A stretch of DNA of 64,000 nucleotides from an uncultured Faecalibacterium sp. (GCA_934503275.1 CAKSVD010000002.1:124001-188000); one strand, 5' to 3'; positions 51,195-59,493 are shown, counted from the first letter of the stretch. Made by a program: numbers and translations. Notes: generated from the letters alone by a model not told the origin.

Positions 51195-52559
51195 ATGAGT
51201 AAAGCAATGCACGCAAAGCCCTTCCGGCTCACAGGCCCTTATACCGGCCGGCACGCCCGGCCGGAAAGCCCCCGCAGCAAGCTGATCCGTGCAGTCAGCC
51301 TTGGGCTGGCCTGTGTCTGCCTGCTGCTGACAGCTACGGTGTACCCGGCCTCGGCAGCTACCAATAGCACCAGCATGGCCAGCTTGCAGAGCAAGCTGGA
51401 TAAGCTTTCCCAGTCTATCAACCAGCACAAAAAGGAACTTTCGGACGCCAAAAAGAAGGAGTCCGCCGCCAAGGCGCTGGAAAGCGAGCTGAAGGAACGG
51501 GTCACCGTCCTGCAGGATCAGATCGGCGTGCTGGGCGGTCAGATCGCCGCAGTGCAGAACAGCATTGGCGAGAAGGAACAGCAGATCGGCGTGATGGAGA
51601 CCCAGATCACGGACAAGCAGACCCAGATCGAGCAAAAGCAGAACGAGATCGATGACCAGTGGGATGCTTTTAAAAAGCACATGGCTGCCATGCAGGAACT
51701 GCGGGACGGCGGCAGCGTGGCCATGCTCAGTGCGGTGAACGACCTGTACGAGCTGCTTACCTTCAATGAGGTGATGCAGGATATCTCTGTCAAAGACACC
51801 GAGATCATGAACAACATGAAGTCCGCCAAGCAGGGGCTGGAGGATGATAAGGCCGCGCTGGAGGAACAGAAGGCCGGTCTGGAGGCTGAGAAGGCAGAAC
51901 TGCAGAGCCAGAAGAGCGAACTGGACAGCCAGAACGCCCAGATGAAGAGCAAGCAGAGCGAACTGAACAGCAGCATCTCCGCAGCAAAGCTTACTGCTGC
52001 CGAGGCACAGGCAGCGCAGCAGAAGGCGCAGGCGGCCATCGAATCCGACGAGTTGAATTACGAGGCCGTGAAAAAGGAGATCCAGAAGCTGATCGCCGCG
52101 GCCTCTGCCAGCAAGCCGCAGCTGAGCTTCAACGGCTTTGCCTGCCCGCTGAAGAGTTACAGCCGCATCTCCAGTGAGTACGGCTGGCGTAAAAACCCCG
52201 TCTCCGGCGTGAACAAACTCCATGCCGGTACCGACTTTGCGGCAGCCGGCGGCACGCCTATCTACGCAGCCGCCAGTGGCTATGTGCAGGTGGCAGGCTG
52301 GTCTACCGGCGGCTACGGCAACTATGTTATCATTTACCACGGCAAAATGTCCGATGGCAATACCTATACCACCCTGTACGCGCATATGCGCTCGGTGGCT
52401 ACCAGTGCAGGCAAGTATGTGAATCAGGGCGAACTGATCGGTTATGTGGGCACTACCGGCAATTCCACCGGCAACCACCTGCATCTGGAGGTGTGGAAGG
52501 GCGGCTCCAAGGCCAACGCCGTGAACCCCCGCAGCTGCATCCCCATCCCCCACAACTAG
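51195..52559 (+). CDS. FtsEX-linked peptidoglycan hydrolase with coiled coil and M23 domain
   Basis: 454 residues, secreted. A signal peptide lies in residues 32-60 (LIRAVSLGLACVCLLLTATV to PASA). A long coiled coil follows (about 65-295) with QSKLDKLSQSINQHKKELSD and EEQKAGLEAEKAELQSQKSE. The C-terminal LytM/M23 domain has HAGTDFAAAGGTPIYAA (first His and Asp), TLYAHM and NHLHLEVW (the zinc and catalytic histidines), all intact. This is the EnvC/PcsB-like layout of hydrolases activated by FtsEX, and it follows ftsX by 19 bases. The stop codon is directly followed by the repeat element. Confidence 0.92.
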   Translation: MSKAMHAKPFRLTGPYTGRHARPESPRSKLIRAVSLGLACVCLLLTATVYPASAATNSTSMASLQSKLDKLSQSINQHKKELSDAKKKESAAKALESELKERVTVLQDQIGVLGGQIAAVQNSIGEKEQQIGVMETQITDKQTQIEQKQNEIDDQWDAFKKHMAAMQELRDGGSVAMLSAVNDLYELLTFNEVMQDISVKDTEIMNNMKSAKQGLEDDKAALEEQKAGLEAEKAELQSQKSELDSQNAQMKSKQSELNSSISAAKLTAAEAQAAQQKAQAAIESDELNYEAVKKEIQKLIAAASASKPQLSFNGFACPLKSYSRISSEYGWRKNPVSGVNKLHAGTDFAAAGGTPIYAAASGYVQVAGWSTGGYGNYVIIYHGKMSDGNTYTTLYAHMRSVATSAGKYVNQGELIGYVGTTGNSTGNHLHLEVWKGGSKANAVNPRSCIPIPHN

Positions 52560-52719
52560 GGTGTAGCTGAAAAGTCGAAAATTTAGTCTATTTCTACAAG
52601 CACAGCTGGCTTTTACGTTAAACAGCCTTGAAATCCACAAAGGATTCCTGCGGCTGTTTGCCTTAAATCCTGCTTGTGCTTGCGAAATATTCGTCATTTT
52701 CTTTGTTTTCAGATACACC
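52560..52719. repeat. 160-bp MITE-like palindromic element, copy 2 (inverted)
   Basis: Reverse complement of the element at 7624-7783 with 7 differences. It begins at the base after the TAG stop of the M23 gene and ends 33 bases before the next start codon. One terminal repeat has a single change (GTAGC for GTATC). AAACAGCC/GGCTGTTT here versus AAATAGCC in copy 1 keeps the internal pairing. Confidence 0.85.
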
Positions 52720-52752
52720 TCTAACAAGCAACGCAAGGAGTCTGGTTGATCT

Positions 52753-52860
52753 ATGAACGAACAAAAACGCAAGCGCGTGCTGCGCATCGGCTGTCTGGTT
52801 CTGGCAGGGGTGTTCGTACTCTCGCTGCTGGGCAGCATCCTTATGATGCTGCTGCTCTGA
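52753..52860 (+). CDS. 35-residue single-span membrane protein
   Basis: MNEQKRKRVLRIGCLVLAGV then FVLSLLGSILMMLLL: a positively charged N-terminus (cytosolic by the positive-inside rule) and one helix running to the C-terminus. AAGGAG lies 12 bases upstream. It sits between the M23 hydrolase and the S41 protease genes, 16 bases before the latter. It resembles in size and form other tiny anchors near Ctp proteases in Firmicutes, but I assign no family. Confidence 0.68.
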   Translation: MNEQKRKRVLRIGCLVLAGVFVLSLLGSILMMLLL

Positions 52861-52876
52861 CCGGGAGGAAAGAACC

Positions 52877-54241
52877 ATGAACCGTAAAATTTCTTTGGGT
52901 ATGGCAGTCACCATCGTGATCCTTGCCATGACCGTGACCTTTTCCATCACGATGCTCATCGCCATGCGTCTGTTCGACAGCACGGTCAACAGCGTAAAGG
53001 AAAAGGAAAGTATGTACAACAAGATCGCTGAGGTGGACCGCTATGTCCGCAGCAACGATTACTACACCATTGATGAGACCACCCTGTACGACCGCCTGAC
53101 CGCCGGTTATCTGCTGGGCACGGGCGACAAGTACGCCCGCTACTACACCGCCAACGCCTACACTGAACTGATGAACATCCAGAGCGGCAAGATCCTTGGC
53201 ATCGGCGTGGAACTTGGCATCGACCAGACCGGCTACGCCAAGGTGACCCGCGTCTACGATGGCTCTCCCGCGCAGGAGGCGGGCATCGCCGTAGGCGACT
53301 ACATCACCACCGTGGGCGATACCGACGTCAAGAGCCTGTCCGGCGCAGATGCCGTGTACAGAGCCCTGCAGGGTGAGGCCGGTACTACTGTTACCGTGAC
53401 ATGGCTGAACAGTGCCGCCGCCAGCAAGACGGCTGAACTGACCCACTCCGGCTACACCAGCACCACCGTGGACTACCAGCTGCTGGACAATGTGGGCTAC
53501 ATCCGCATCCGTCAGTTCGACGGCACTACGCCCAGCGAGTTGGATTTCGCCCTGCGCACCCTGACCGCCAGCGGTGCGGCCAGTCTGGTGTTTGACCTGC
53601 GGGACAACGGCGGCGGCATTCTGGAGGATGCCGTCAGCTGCATCGACCTGATCGCCCCGGAGGGCACGGTGGCCTACGCCGAGGATAAAAACGGCAACCG
53701 CACCGTCATTGGCAGCAGCGATGCCGAAAGTTCCATCAGCCTGCCCATGGTCTGCCTTGTCAACGGCAACACCGCCAGCGCAGCCGAACTGTTCGCAGCC
53801 ACCCTGCGCACCATGAACGGCGCCCGTCTGGTGGGTACCACCACCATGGGCAAGGGCACCATCCAGGGCAGCCCGCAGCGCCTGTCGGACGGCAGCGCCG
53901 TGGTCATCACGGTGGCAAAGCTGGTCTGCGGCGACGGCGGCTGCTTTGACGGCACCGGCCTGACCGTGGATGTGGAACGCGCCCTGAGCGCAGAGGAAGC
54001 AACGAACTTCTACGACTACACCCCCCAGACCGACCCGCAGGTGCAGCGCGCTGTCAGCGCTGCCCAGCAGCTGAGCGGCACCACTACGCTGGCAGGCGCA
54101 AGCTCTGCCGCTGCAGCGGACAGCACCGCCGCCTCTGCGGCAGCAGAGGATACCGCCCCCGCAGAGACTGCGGAAGGGGAGACCGCCGAGGGGGAGACCG
54201 CTGCGTCTGAGCCGGAGACGGCTGCAAGCGCAGCGGAGTGA
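52877..54241 (+). CDS. C-terminal processing protease, S41 (CtpA) family
   Basis: 454 residues. N-terminal membrane anchor (residues 8-32); PDZ domain (about 105-185; GIGVELGIDQTGYAKVTRVY); catalytic domain with VGYIRIRQFDGTTPSELD and DLRDNGGGILEDA, the nucleophile serine in NGNTASAAELFA, and the lysine in TTTMGKGTIQGSPQ. The C-terminal 70 residues are a low-complexity A/S/E/T tail. It cleaves extracytoplasmic proteins; in some bacteria such proteases control cell-wall hydrolases, which suits its place after the FtsEX-M23 genes. Confidence 0.92.
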   Translation: MNRKISLGMAVTIVILAMTVTFSITMLIAMRLFDSTVNSVKEKESMYNKIAEVDRYVRSNDYYTIDETTLYDRLTAGYLLGTGDKYARYYTANAYTELMNIQSGKILGIGVELGIDQTGYAKVTRVYDGSPAQEAGIAVGDYITTVGDTDVKSLSGADAVYRALQGEAGTTVTVTWLNSAAASKTAELTHSGYTSTTVDYQLLDNVGYIRIRQFDGTTPSELDFALRTLTASGAASLVFDLRDNGGGILEDAVSCIDLIAPEGTVAYAEDKNGNRTVIGSSDAESSISLPMVCLVNGNTASAAELFAATLRTMNGARLVGTTTMGKGTIQGSPQRLSDGSAVVITVAKLVCGDGGCFDGTGLTVDVERALSAEEATNFYDYTPQTDPQVQRAVSAAQQLSGTTTLAGASSAAAADSTAASAAAEDTAPAETAEGETAEGETAASEPETAASAAE

Positions 54242-54267
54242 GCCCGCAGAACTGAACCATAAACACC

Positions 54268-54301
54268 AAAAAGGCTGCTGCGTTTTTGCAACAGCCTTTT
54301 T
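54268..54301 (+). terminator. Intrinsic terminator after the S41 protease gene
   Basis: AAAAAGGCTGCTGC pairs with GCAACAGCCTTTTT around a T-rich loop. The rsmA start is only 21 bases later. Confidence 0.85.
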
Positions 54302-54321
54302 CTGAGAAAGGAATTGACCCT

Positions 54322-55173
54322 ATGCCGGAACTGACCGACCTTTCTGTGATCCGTGCCCTGTGCGAAAAATATGATTTTGCACTTTCCAAGGGCTTTGGGC
54401 AGAACTTTATCATCAACCCGGGCATCCCCACCAAGATCGTGGATGCCAGCGGGGTAGACAAGCGCTACGGTGTCATCGAGATCGGCCCCGGCATCGGTGT
54501 GCTGACCAAGGAACTGGCCAAGCGCGCCGCCAAGGTGGTGTCTATCGAGGTGGACGAGCGTCTGCCGCCCCTGCTGGCCGAGACCATGGCCGGGGTGGAC
54601 AACTTCAAGCTGGTGCTGCAGGACGTGCTGAAGGTGGACCTGAAAGCCCTTATTGCCGAGGAGTTCCCGGGAATGCCGGTGGCAGTGTGCGCAAATCTGC
54701 CCTACTACATCACCAGCCCCATCGTGATGAAGCTGCTGGGCGACCGTCTGCCCATCGAGAGCCTGACCGTCATGGTGCAGAAGGAGGCCGCCGACCGTCT
54801 GGCCGCCGTGCCCGGCACCCGCGCCTCCAGCGCCATCAGCTGCGCGGTGAACTACTACGCCACCTCCAAGCTGATGTTCACCGCCGCACCGGGCAGCTTT
54901 TACCCAGCCCCCAAGGTGACCAGCGCTGTGGTGCGCATGGATATCCGTCCCACCCCCGCCGTGCAGGTGGAGGACGAGGCAGGCTACTTTGCGCTGGTGC
55001 GCGCCGCCTTTGGGCAGCGCCGCAAGACCGCCGCCAACGCCATTGCAGGCGGGCTGAACCTGCCCAAGGAAAAGGTCATTGCCGCCATCGAGGCCGCAGG
55101 CTTCGATGCCCGCATCCGTCCGGAGGCGCTGACGCTGGAGGACTTTGCCAAGCTTCAGCAGGCACTGGGCTGA
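54322..55173 (+). CDS. rsmA: 16S rRNA dimethyladenosine transferase RsmA (KsgA)
   Basis: 283 residues, SAM-dependent dimethylation of A1518/A1519. SKGFGQNFIINPGI, IEIGPGIGVLTKELAKRA (SAM loop), SIEVDERLPPLL and ANLPYYITSPIVMKLL (catalytic NLPY) are all present. The ATG at 54322 fits AAAGGAATT; a reading from 54286 starts inside the terminator. Confidence 0.95.
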   Translation: MPELTDLSVIRALCEKYDFALSKGFGQNFIINPGIPTKIVDASGVDKRYGVIEIGPGIGVLTKELAKRAAKVVSIEVDERLPPLLAETMAGVDNFKLVLQDVLKVDLKALIAEEFPGMPVAVCANLPYYITSPIVMKLLGDRLPIESLTVMVQKEAADRLAAVPGTRASSAISCAVNYYATSKLMFTAAPGSFYPAPKVTSAVVRMDIRPTPAVQVEDEAGYFALVRAAFGQRRKTAANAIAGGLNLPKEKVIAAIEAAGFDARIRPEALTLEDFAKLQQALG

Positions 55174-55226
55174 GCGCTATATTTTAGGGCAACACCGCAC
55201 AATTCCCGCCTTATTTTTTAGACAGC

Positions 55227-55267
55227 AAAAAGGGTCGGGGAAACGTTTGTAAGCGTTCCTCCGACCC
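55227..55267 (-). terminator. Intrinsic terminator after the sugar isomerase-like gene
   Basis: On the minus strand a stem of GGGTCGG-AGGAACG with CGTTTCC-CCGACCC is followed by TTTTTGC. It can also serve rsmA from the other side less well. Confidence 0.8.
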
Positions 55268-55276
55268 GAAATAATT

Positions 55277-56125
55277 TTAGCATTCGTCGTACTGCTTTTG
55301 TAGGTATTGCAGGCACTGGACGGCGTTTTCCGGGGTGGTGTTCTCCAAGGTGGCGAACACATAGGGCTTCTGCTCCTTGGCGAACCGCAGAATGGTGCGG
55401 TAATCGCCCATGCCGCCCTGCCCGGCACCGGTGGCAGCCAACTGCCCGCCGGCATCCTGCCGCAAGAAGTCCTTGAAGTGGATCATGGCCACGTCCTTGC
55501 CCAGCAACTCGATGGCCTCGGCGAATACTTCCTCACGGCGGTCTACGTTTTCCATGTTCAAAAGGTTCACCGGGTCGAGCAAGATCTGAAGATTGGGGCT
55601 GCCGATCTCGTCCAGCACGGTGCGGGCACGGCGGGCGTCATACACGATGTGCTTGACCACCGGCTCAATGGCAATGGTCACGCCGTACTGCTCGGCGCAG
55701 CGCACCACCGGCTTGAAGTTCTTGATAAAGGTGGCAAGGGCGGCATCGCTGCGGCACTCCGGGCAGAACTTGTACTCTGCGTTGGGGGCGCCGGTCTCGG
55801 TGCCCACCATGCCGCAGCCCAGCAGGCTGGCAAAGCGGATGTGGGCGTAGTACTTTTCCTGAATGGTGTGCAGGGCATCCGCATCCGGGTGCGCCAGATT
55901 CAGGTAGTTGCCCAGCACCGCAATGTCCAGTTCGTTTTTGGCAAACAGGCGGCGCAGATAGGCCGCGTAGCCGGGGGTGAGGGCAGAGGGGGTGTTGGGC
56001 ACCTCCTTCAGGGATTTGCTCAGTGCCAGATGTACGCAGGAAAAGCCCTTCTGGCGTACCAGCGGCAGCACCTGCTCGATGGGCAGCTTTTCCGCGTCGT
56101 GCAGACGCAGACCGAATTGGATCAT
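55277..56125 (-). CDS. Sugar phosphate isomerase/epimerase-like TIM barrel protein
   Basis: 282 residues of the xylose isomerase-like AP_endonuc_2 superfamily. GLRLHDAEKLPIEQVLPLVR at the start; candidate metal ligands in IAIEPVVKHIVYD (Glu), LQILLDPVNLLNMEN (Asp), VAMIHFKDF (His) and FATLENTTPEN (Glu), in the usual order. Substrate unknown. The ATG at 56125 fits AAAGGAGGAAC. It stands alone between terminators. Confidence 0.82.
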   Translation of the reverse strand: MIQFGLRLHDAEKLPIEQVLPLVRQKGFSCVHLALSKSLKEVPNTPSALTPGYAAYLRRLFAKNELDIAVLGNYLNLAHPDADALHTIQEKYYAHIRFASLLGCGMVGTETGAPNAEYKFCPECRSDAALATFIKNFKPVVRCAEQYGVTIAIEPVVKHIVYDARRARTVLDEIGSPNLQILLDPVNLLNMENVDRREEVFAEAIELLGKDVAMIHFKDFLRQDAGGQLAATGAGQGGMGDYRTILRFAKEQKPYVFATLENTTPENAVQCLQYLQKQYDEC

Positions 56126-56257
56126 GCTTGGTTCCTCCTTTGATTTGGATGCGTTTTTACCATTATACACCAAAAATGTCCGCGGGGGAACACCCCCAAG
56201 CCCCTTTAACAGCCGCTTTGAAGCACGAAATGTTGTCCAAGGTGATGTCCGTATAGC

Positions 56258-56295
56258 AAAAGCCGCCTAGATTTCTACGAATCTAAGCGGCTTTT
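56258..56295 (-). terminator. Intrinsic terminator after tRNA-Thr
   Basis: AAAAGCCGCTTAGATT and AATCTAGGCGGCTTTT pair (one G-U), ending in a T run on the minus strand, directly after the CCA end of the tRNA. Confidence 0.88.
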
Positions 56296-56297
56296 CT

Positions 56298-56372
56298 TGG
56301 AGCTGGTGACAGGAGTTGAACCTGCAACCCACTGATTACAAATCAGTTGCGCTGCCATTGCGCCACACCAGC
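56298..56372 (-). tRNA. tRNA-Thr (anticodon TGT), CCA encoded
   Basis: On the minus strand the acceptor is GCTGGTG...CACCAGC, the D arm GCGC-AATGGCA-GCGC, the anticodon arm ACTGA-TTTGTAA-TCAGT with anticodon TGT, the variable loop GGGTT and the T arm GCAGG-TTCAACT-CCTGT. CCA follows the discriminator T in the gene. Confidence 0.96.
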
Positions 56373-56386
56373 AAAGGTACTTGGAT

Positions 56387-56415
56387 AGTATAACACAGGT
56401 ACGGCCATTTGGCAA
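56387..56415 (-). promoter_or_regulatory. Promoter of tRNA-Thr
   Basis: On the minus strand TTGCCA (56410-56415), 17 bases, TATACT (56387-56392). Confidence 0.8.
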
Positions 56416-56519
56416 GGATTGTTTTTTGCCGGGGGGACAATAATGCCAGAAAACGGACAAAAATAATAGAAAACAATACACGAGTATAAAAATATACTAC
56501 AATTTTAAACAATTTTACA

Positions 56520-56548
56520 TTGCAAATTTTTTGACAATGTGCTATGCT
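56520..56548 (+). promoter_or_regulatory. Promoter of the iron alcohol dehydrogenase gene
   Basis: TTGCAA (56520-56525), 17 bases, TATGCT (56543-56548). The 100 bases upstream are very A+T-rich with TTAAACAA-like motifs that might bind a redox regulator; not resolved. Confidence 0.75.
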
Positions 56549-56607
56549 GAAATGCAGAGAAACGCCGCCGGAAAGGCGGCTGCAAACAGATTTGGAGGAT
56601 TTGCATT

Positions 56608-57756
56608 ATGGCTGACCGCATTGTTCTGAATACCATCTCCTACCACGGCCACGGTGCCATCGAGAACATCGTTCCCGAACTGACCGCCCGCGGCTACAAG
56701 AAGGCTTTCGTCTGCTCCGACCCCGACCTGATCAAGTTTGGCGTTACCAAAAAGGTCACCGACCTGCTGGATGCTGCAAACTTTGCCTACGCTGTTTATA
56801 GCGAGATCAAGCCCAACCCCACCATCGCCAACGTGCAGGACGGCGTGGCTGCCTTTAAGGCTGCCGAGGCAGACTGCATCGTGACCATCGGCGGCGGCTC
56901 CTCCATGGATACCGCAAAGGCCATCGGCATCATCATCAATAACCCCGAGTTTGCGGACGTCCGCTCTCTGGAGGGTGTTGCTCCCACCAAGAAGCACGCT
57001 GTGTTCACCATTGCAGTGCCCACTACCGCCGGCACTGCTGCCGAGGTCACCATCAACTACGTCATCACCGACGTGGAGAAGAAGCGCAAGTTCGTCTGCG
57101 TGGATACCAACGATATCCCCGAGATTGCTGTGGTCGACCCCGATATGATGTCCTCCATGCCCAAGGGTCTGACCGCCGCCACCGGTATGGATGCGCTGAC
57201 CCACGCCATCGAGGGCTACATCACCAAGGGTCACTGCGTCATCTCCGATATGTTCCATCTGGAAGCTATCAAGCTGATCAGCCAGAGCCTGCGCGGCGCT
57301 GTGCAGAACACCCCGGAGGGCCGCGAGGGCATGGCTCTGGGCCAGTACATTGCCGGTATGGGCTTCTCCAACGTGGGTCTGGGCATCGTGCACTCCATGG
57401 CACACGGCCTGTCTGCCTTGTATGACACCCCGCACGGTGTGGCCTGCGCCATCCTGCTGCCGGTGGGTCTGGAGTACAACAAGAGCGTTGCCGGCGAGCG
57501 TTACCGCGCCGTGGGCAAGGCCATGGGCGTTATGGGCATCGATGAGATGAACGATGTGGAGGCCGCTGATGCGACCATCGCCGCCGTCAAGCAGCTGAGC
57601 GCAGACGTGGGCATCCCCGCAAACCTGCACGGCATCCTGAAGGAACAGGATATCCAGTTCCTCGCCGAGTCCGCTTTTGCAGACGCCTGCCGTCCCGGCA
57701 ACCCCCGCGACACCAGTGTGGAGGAGATCGTGGAGCTGTATAAGAGCCAGCTGTAA
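56608..57756 (+). CDS. fucO: Iron-containing alcohol dehydrogenase, lactaldehyde reductase (FucO) type
   Basis: 382 residues. Very like E. coli FucO along its length as I recall it: NNPEFADVRSLEG, PTTAGTAAEVTINYVITD, GMDALTHAIEGYITKG, MALGQYIAGMGFSNVGLGIV and HSMAHGLSALYDTPHGVA. The metal ligands Asp and three His are in GMDALTHAIE and HSMAH...TPHGV. It reduces L-lactaldehyde to 1,2-propanediol or acts on related short alcohols. No fucose genes are adjacent, so the in vivo substrate may differ. Strong biased codon use and a clean promoter and terminator suggest high expression. Confidence 0.9.
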   Translation: MADRIVLNTISYHGHGAIENIVPELTARGYKKAFVCSDPDLIKFGVTKKVTDLLDAANFAYAVYSEIKPNPTIANVQDGVAAFKAAEADCIVTIGGGSSMDTAKAIGIIINNPEFADVRSLEGVAPTKKHAVFTIAVPTTAGTAAEVTINYVITDVEKKRKFVCVDTNDIPEIAVVDPDMMSSMPKGLTAATGMDALTHAIEGYITKGHCVISDMFHLEAIKLISQSLRGAVQNTPEGREGMALGQYIAGMGFSNVGLGIVHSMAHGLSALYDTPHGVACAILLPVGLEYNKSVAGERYRAVGKAMGVMGIDEMNDVEAADATIAAVKQLSADVGIPANLHGILKEQDIQFLAESAFADACRPGNPRDTSVEEIVELYKSQL

Positions 57757-57778
57757 GTTGTAAAATAAGAACACCGAG

Positions 57779-57812
57779 AGCCGCTGCACCGTGCTTGTGC
57801 AGCGGCTTTTTT
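57779..57812 (+). terminator. Intrinsic terminator after fucO
   Basis: AGCCGCTGCAC pairs with GTGCAGCGGCT, followed by TTTTT. Confidence 0.9.
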
Positions 57813-57922
57813 AACGGAAAATGTTTTTAATTGCATCGTTCCGGGCAGACCGTGGTCTGCCCGGAATGATGCTTTGGCAGAAGAAAAAGCATAAGCCAAT
57901 TGTAACATTTTCCATCGCCCTC

Positions 57923-57951
57923 TTGTACAAACCGGCGCAAGCGAGTACAAT
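57923..57951 (+). promoter_or_regulatory. Promoter of the CmpB-type membrane protein gene
   Basis: TTGTAC (57923-57928), 17 bases, TACAAT (57946-57951). Confidence 0.8.
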
Positions 57952-57984
57952 CAGAGCATAAAACTAGAAGGCGAGGAAAGCGCG

Positions 57985-59292
57985 ATGACACTGAATTTCT
58001 ACACGCTAAGCGTGCTATATCTGATCTATTCCTTCCTTGGGTGGGTAGGGGAGACCGTGGTGGCCACCTTCCGGGGCAAGCGGTTTGCAAACCGCGGTAT
58101 GGCATCGGGGCCGTTCTGCTTTGTGTACGGTACTACGGCCATCCTGATGGCGGTGGGCTTTGCAGATATGCGCACAAAGCCTGTGATGCTGTTTGTGGCC
58201 TGTATGCTCACGGCTACCGTGGTGGAGTGGCTCACGGCAAAGCTTTTGGAGCGGCTGCACGACCGCAAATGGTGGGACTACTCCGATAAAAAGTTCAACC
58301 TGAACGGCTACGTCTGTCTGCAGTACTCGGTGCTGTGGGGTGCGCTGGGCATGGCGACCGTGCTTTGGGGCAACGGGCTGCTGCTGCGGCTGTGCGCCCT
58401 TGTGCCCGGCTGGTTGCTGCATCCGCTGGTGTGGGTGGCGCTGGGCATTGCGGCGCTGGACCAGCTGGGCTCGGCGGTGCTGGTGGGGCGGTATGCAGCG
58501 CAGCACCCGGTGCTGGAGCAGCTGAACCAAAAGTTGGAGGCGCGCTCCGATACCCTGCGCCGCCGCATTGCTGTGTATGTGGAAAAGCGCATCCAGCGCG
58601 CCTACCCGGAGGCAGCACGGCGGCAGCCCACGGCAGTGCAGAAGGGGGAGGCCGACTTCCTCAGCGTGGCAGACCTGCTGTGGCTGTTCGTCATCGGGGC
58701 GTTTCTGGGCGACATGGTGGAGACGGTGTTCTGCCGCCTGACTGCTGGGGTGTGGATGAGCCGTTCCAGCTTGGTGTGGGGGCCCTTCAGCGTGGTGTGG
58801 GGTCTGGCGCTGGCCATGGCTACCGTGCTGCTGCGGCAGGAACAGGAAAAAAGCGACCGCTACCTCTTCGCCTTTGGCACGGTGCTGGGCGGCGTGTACG
58901 AGTATGTGTGCAGTGCCGTCACCGAGCTGCTGTTCGGCACGGTATTCTGGGATTACAGCAAGTTCAAGTTCAATCTGGGCGGGCGTATCAACTTGTTGTA
59001 CTGCTTTTTCTGGGGCATTGCGGCGGTGCTGTGGATGCGCTACGGCTACCCGCTGGTGCTCAGGCTGATGAAAAAGGTGCGCAGCCATATCCGTCCGTGG
59101 ATGACGGCGGCGCTGGCGGTGTTCATGACAGTGAATATGCTCACCAGTGCGCTGGCACTGGCGCGGTACGATGCCCGCACCAGCGGCGAAGCACCTGCCA
59201 GCCAGCTGGAGGTATTTCTGGACGAGCATTTCGACAATGCCCGCATGGAACGCATCTATCCCAACGCCAAAAAAGTGACCAAGGCAGAATAA
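57985..59292 (+). CDS. Duplicated CmpB-type ('putative ABC transporter permease') membrane protein
   Basis: 435 residues with an internal duplication. The N-half has SFLGWVGETVVATFRGKRFANRGMASGPF-type opening then WWDYSDKKFNLNGYVCLQYS; the C-half repeats AFLGDMVETVFCRLTAGVWM then FWDYSKFKFNLGGRINLLYC. Each half has about four to five helices. The family (PF06541-like) is labelled as a permease with little proof; no ATPase gene is adjacent. GAGGAAAG precedes the ATG. The C-terminal 60 residues are a soluble tail after a last helix. Confidence 0.8.
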   Translation: MTLNFYTLSVLYLIYSFLGWVGETVVATFRGKRFANRGMASGPFCFVYGTTAILMAVGFADMRTKPVMLFVACMLTATVVEWLTAKLLERLHDRKWWDYSDKKFNLNGYVCLQYSVLWGALGMATVLWGNGLLLRLCALVPGWLLHPLVWVALGIAALDQLGSAVLVGRYAAQHPVLEQLNQKLEARSDTLRRRIAVYVEKRIQRAYPEAARRQPTAVQKGEADFLSVADLLWLFVIGAFLGDMVETVFCRLTAGVWMSRSSLVWGPFSVVWGLALAMATVLLRQEQEKSDRYLFAFGTVLGGVYEYVCSAVTELLFGTVFWDYSKFKFNLGGRINLLYCFFWGIAAVLWMRYGYPLVLRLMKKVRSHIRPWMTAALAVFMTVNMLTSALALARYDARTSGEAPASQLEVFLDEHFDNARMERIYPNAKKVTKAE

Positions 59293-59306
59293 ATTCCATT
59301 TTCCCC

Positions 59307-59335
59307 TTGCGTTTTTGCCCCAAAGCAGGTATAAT
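59307..59335 (+). promoter_or_regulatory. Promoter of the antiporter leader
   Basis: TTGCGT (59307-59312), 17 bases, TATAAT (59330-59335). The start of transcription falls at the first bases of the leader's closing stem, as in copy A. Confidence 0.85.
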
Positions 59336-59342
59336 ACCCTCT

Positions 59343-59493
59343 GGATAAAAGGGAGTAAGGGGCGTACCTTGGTTAAAAACTGGTGCGCTGTGCTGCAGCG
59401 ACAAACCCGGCAGAGATGCCCGATGCAGTACCGGATGCTTGAGACTTTTATCACATTTTCCCGTTTGGGCTGGATGTGATAAGGGTCTTTTTT
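59343..59493 (+). promoter_or_regulatory. Riboswitch-like leader with terminator (cation-sensing candidate), copy B
   Basis: GATAAAAG (59344-59351) then GGAGTA, an arm closed by GCGTACC/GGTGCGC, a GCAGCGACA segment, mini-hairpin GGCA-GAGA-TGCC (59409-59420, GNRA loop), CGATG, GCTTGAGA and CTTTTATC (59445-59452), which pairs perfectly with GATAAAAG. CTTTTATC also forms the terminator (AGACTTTTATCACAT with ATGTGATAAGGGTCT then TTTTTT, 59442-59493). Compared with copy A (10489-10641), the closing stem differs but still pairs, the two arms differ, and the junction segments are nearly identical. It regulates a Ca2+/Na+ antiporter gene. Confidence 0.85.

Noticed and set aside
56298..56372. Integration site at tRNA-Thr
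   Set aside because: No integrase and no duplicated tRNA 3' end in the flanks.
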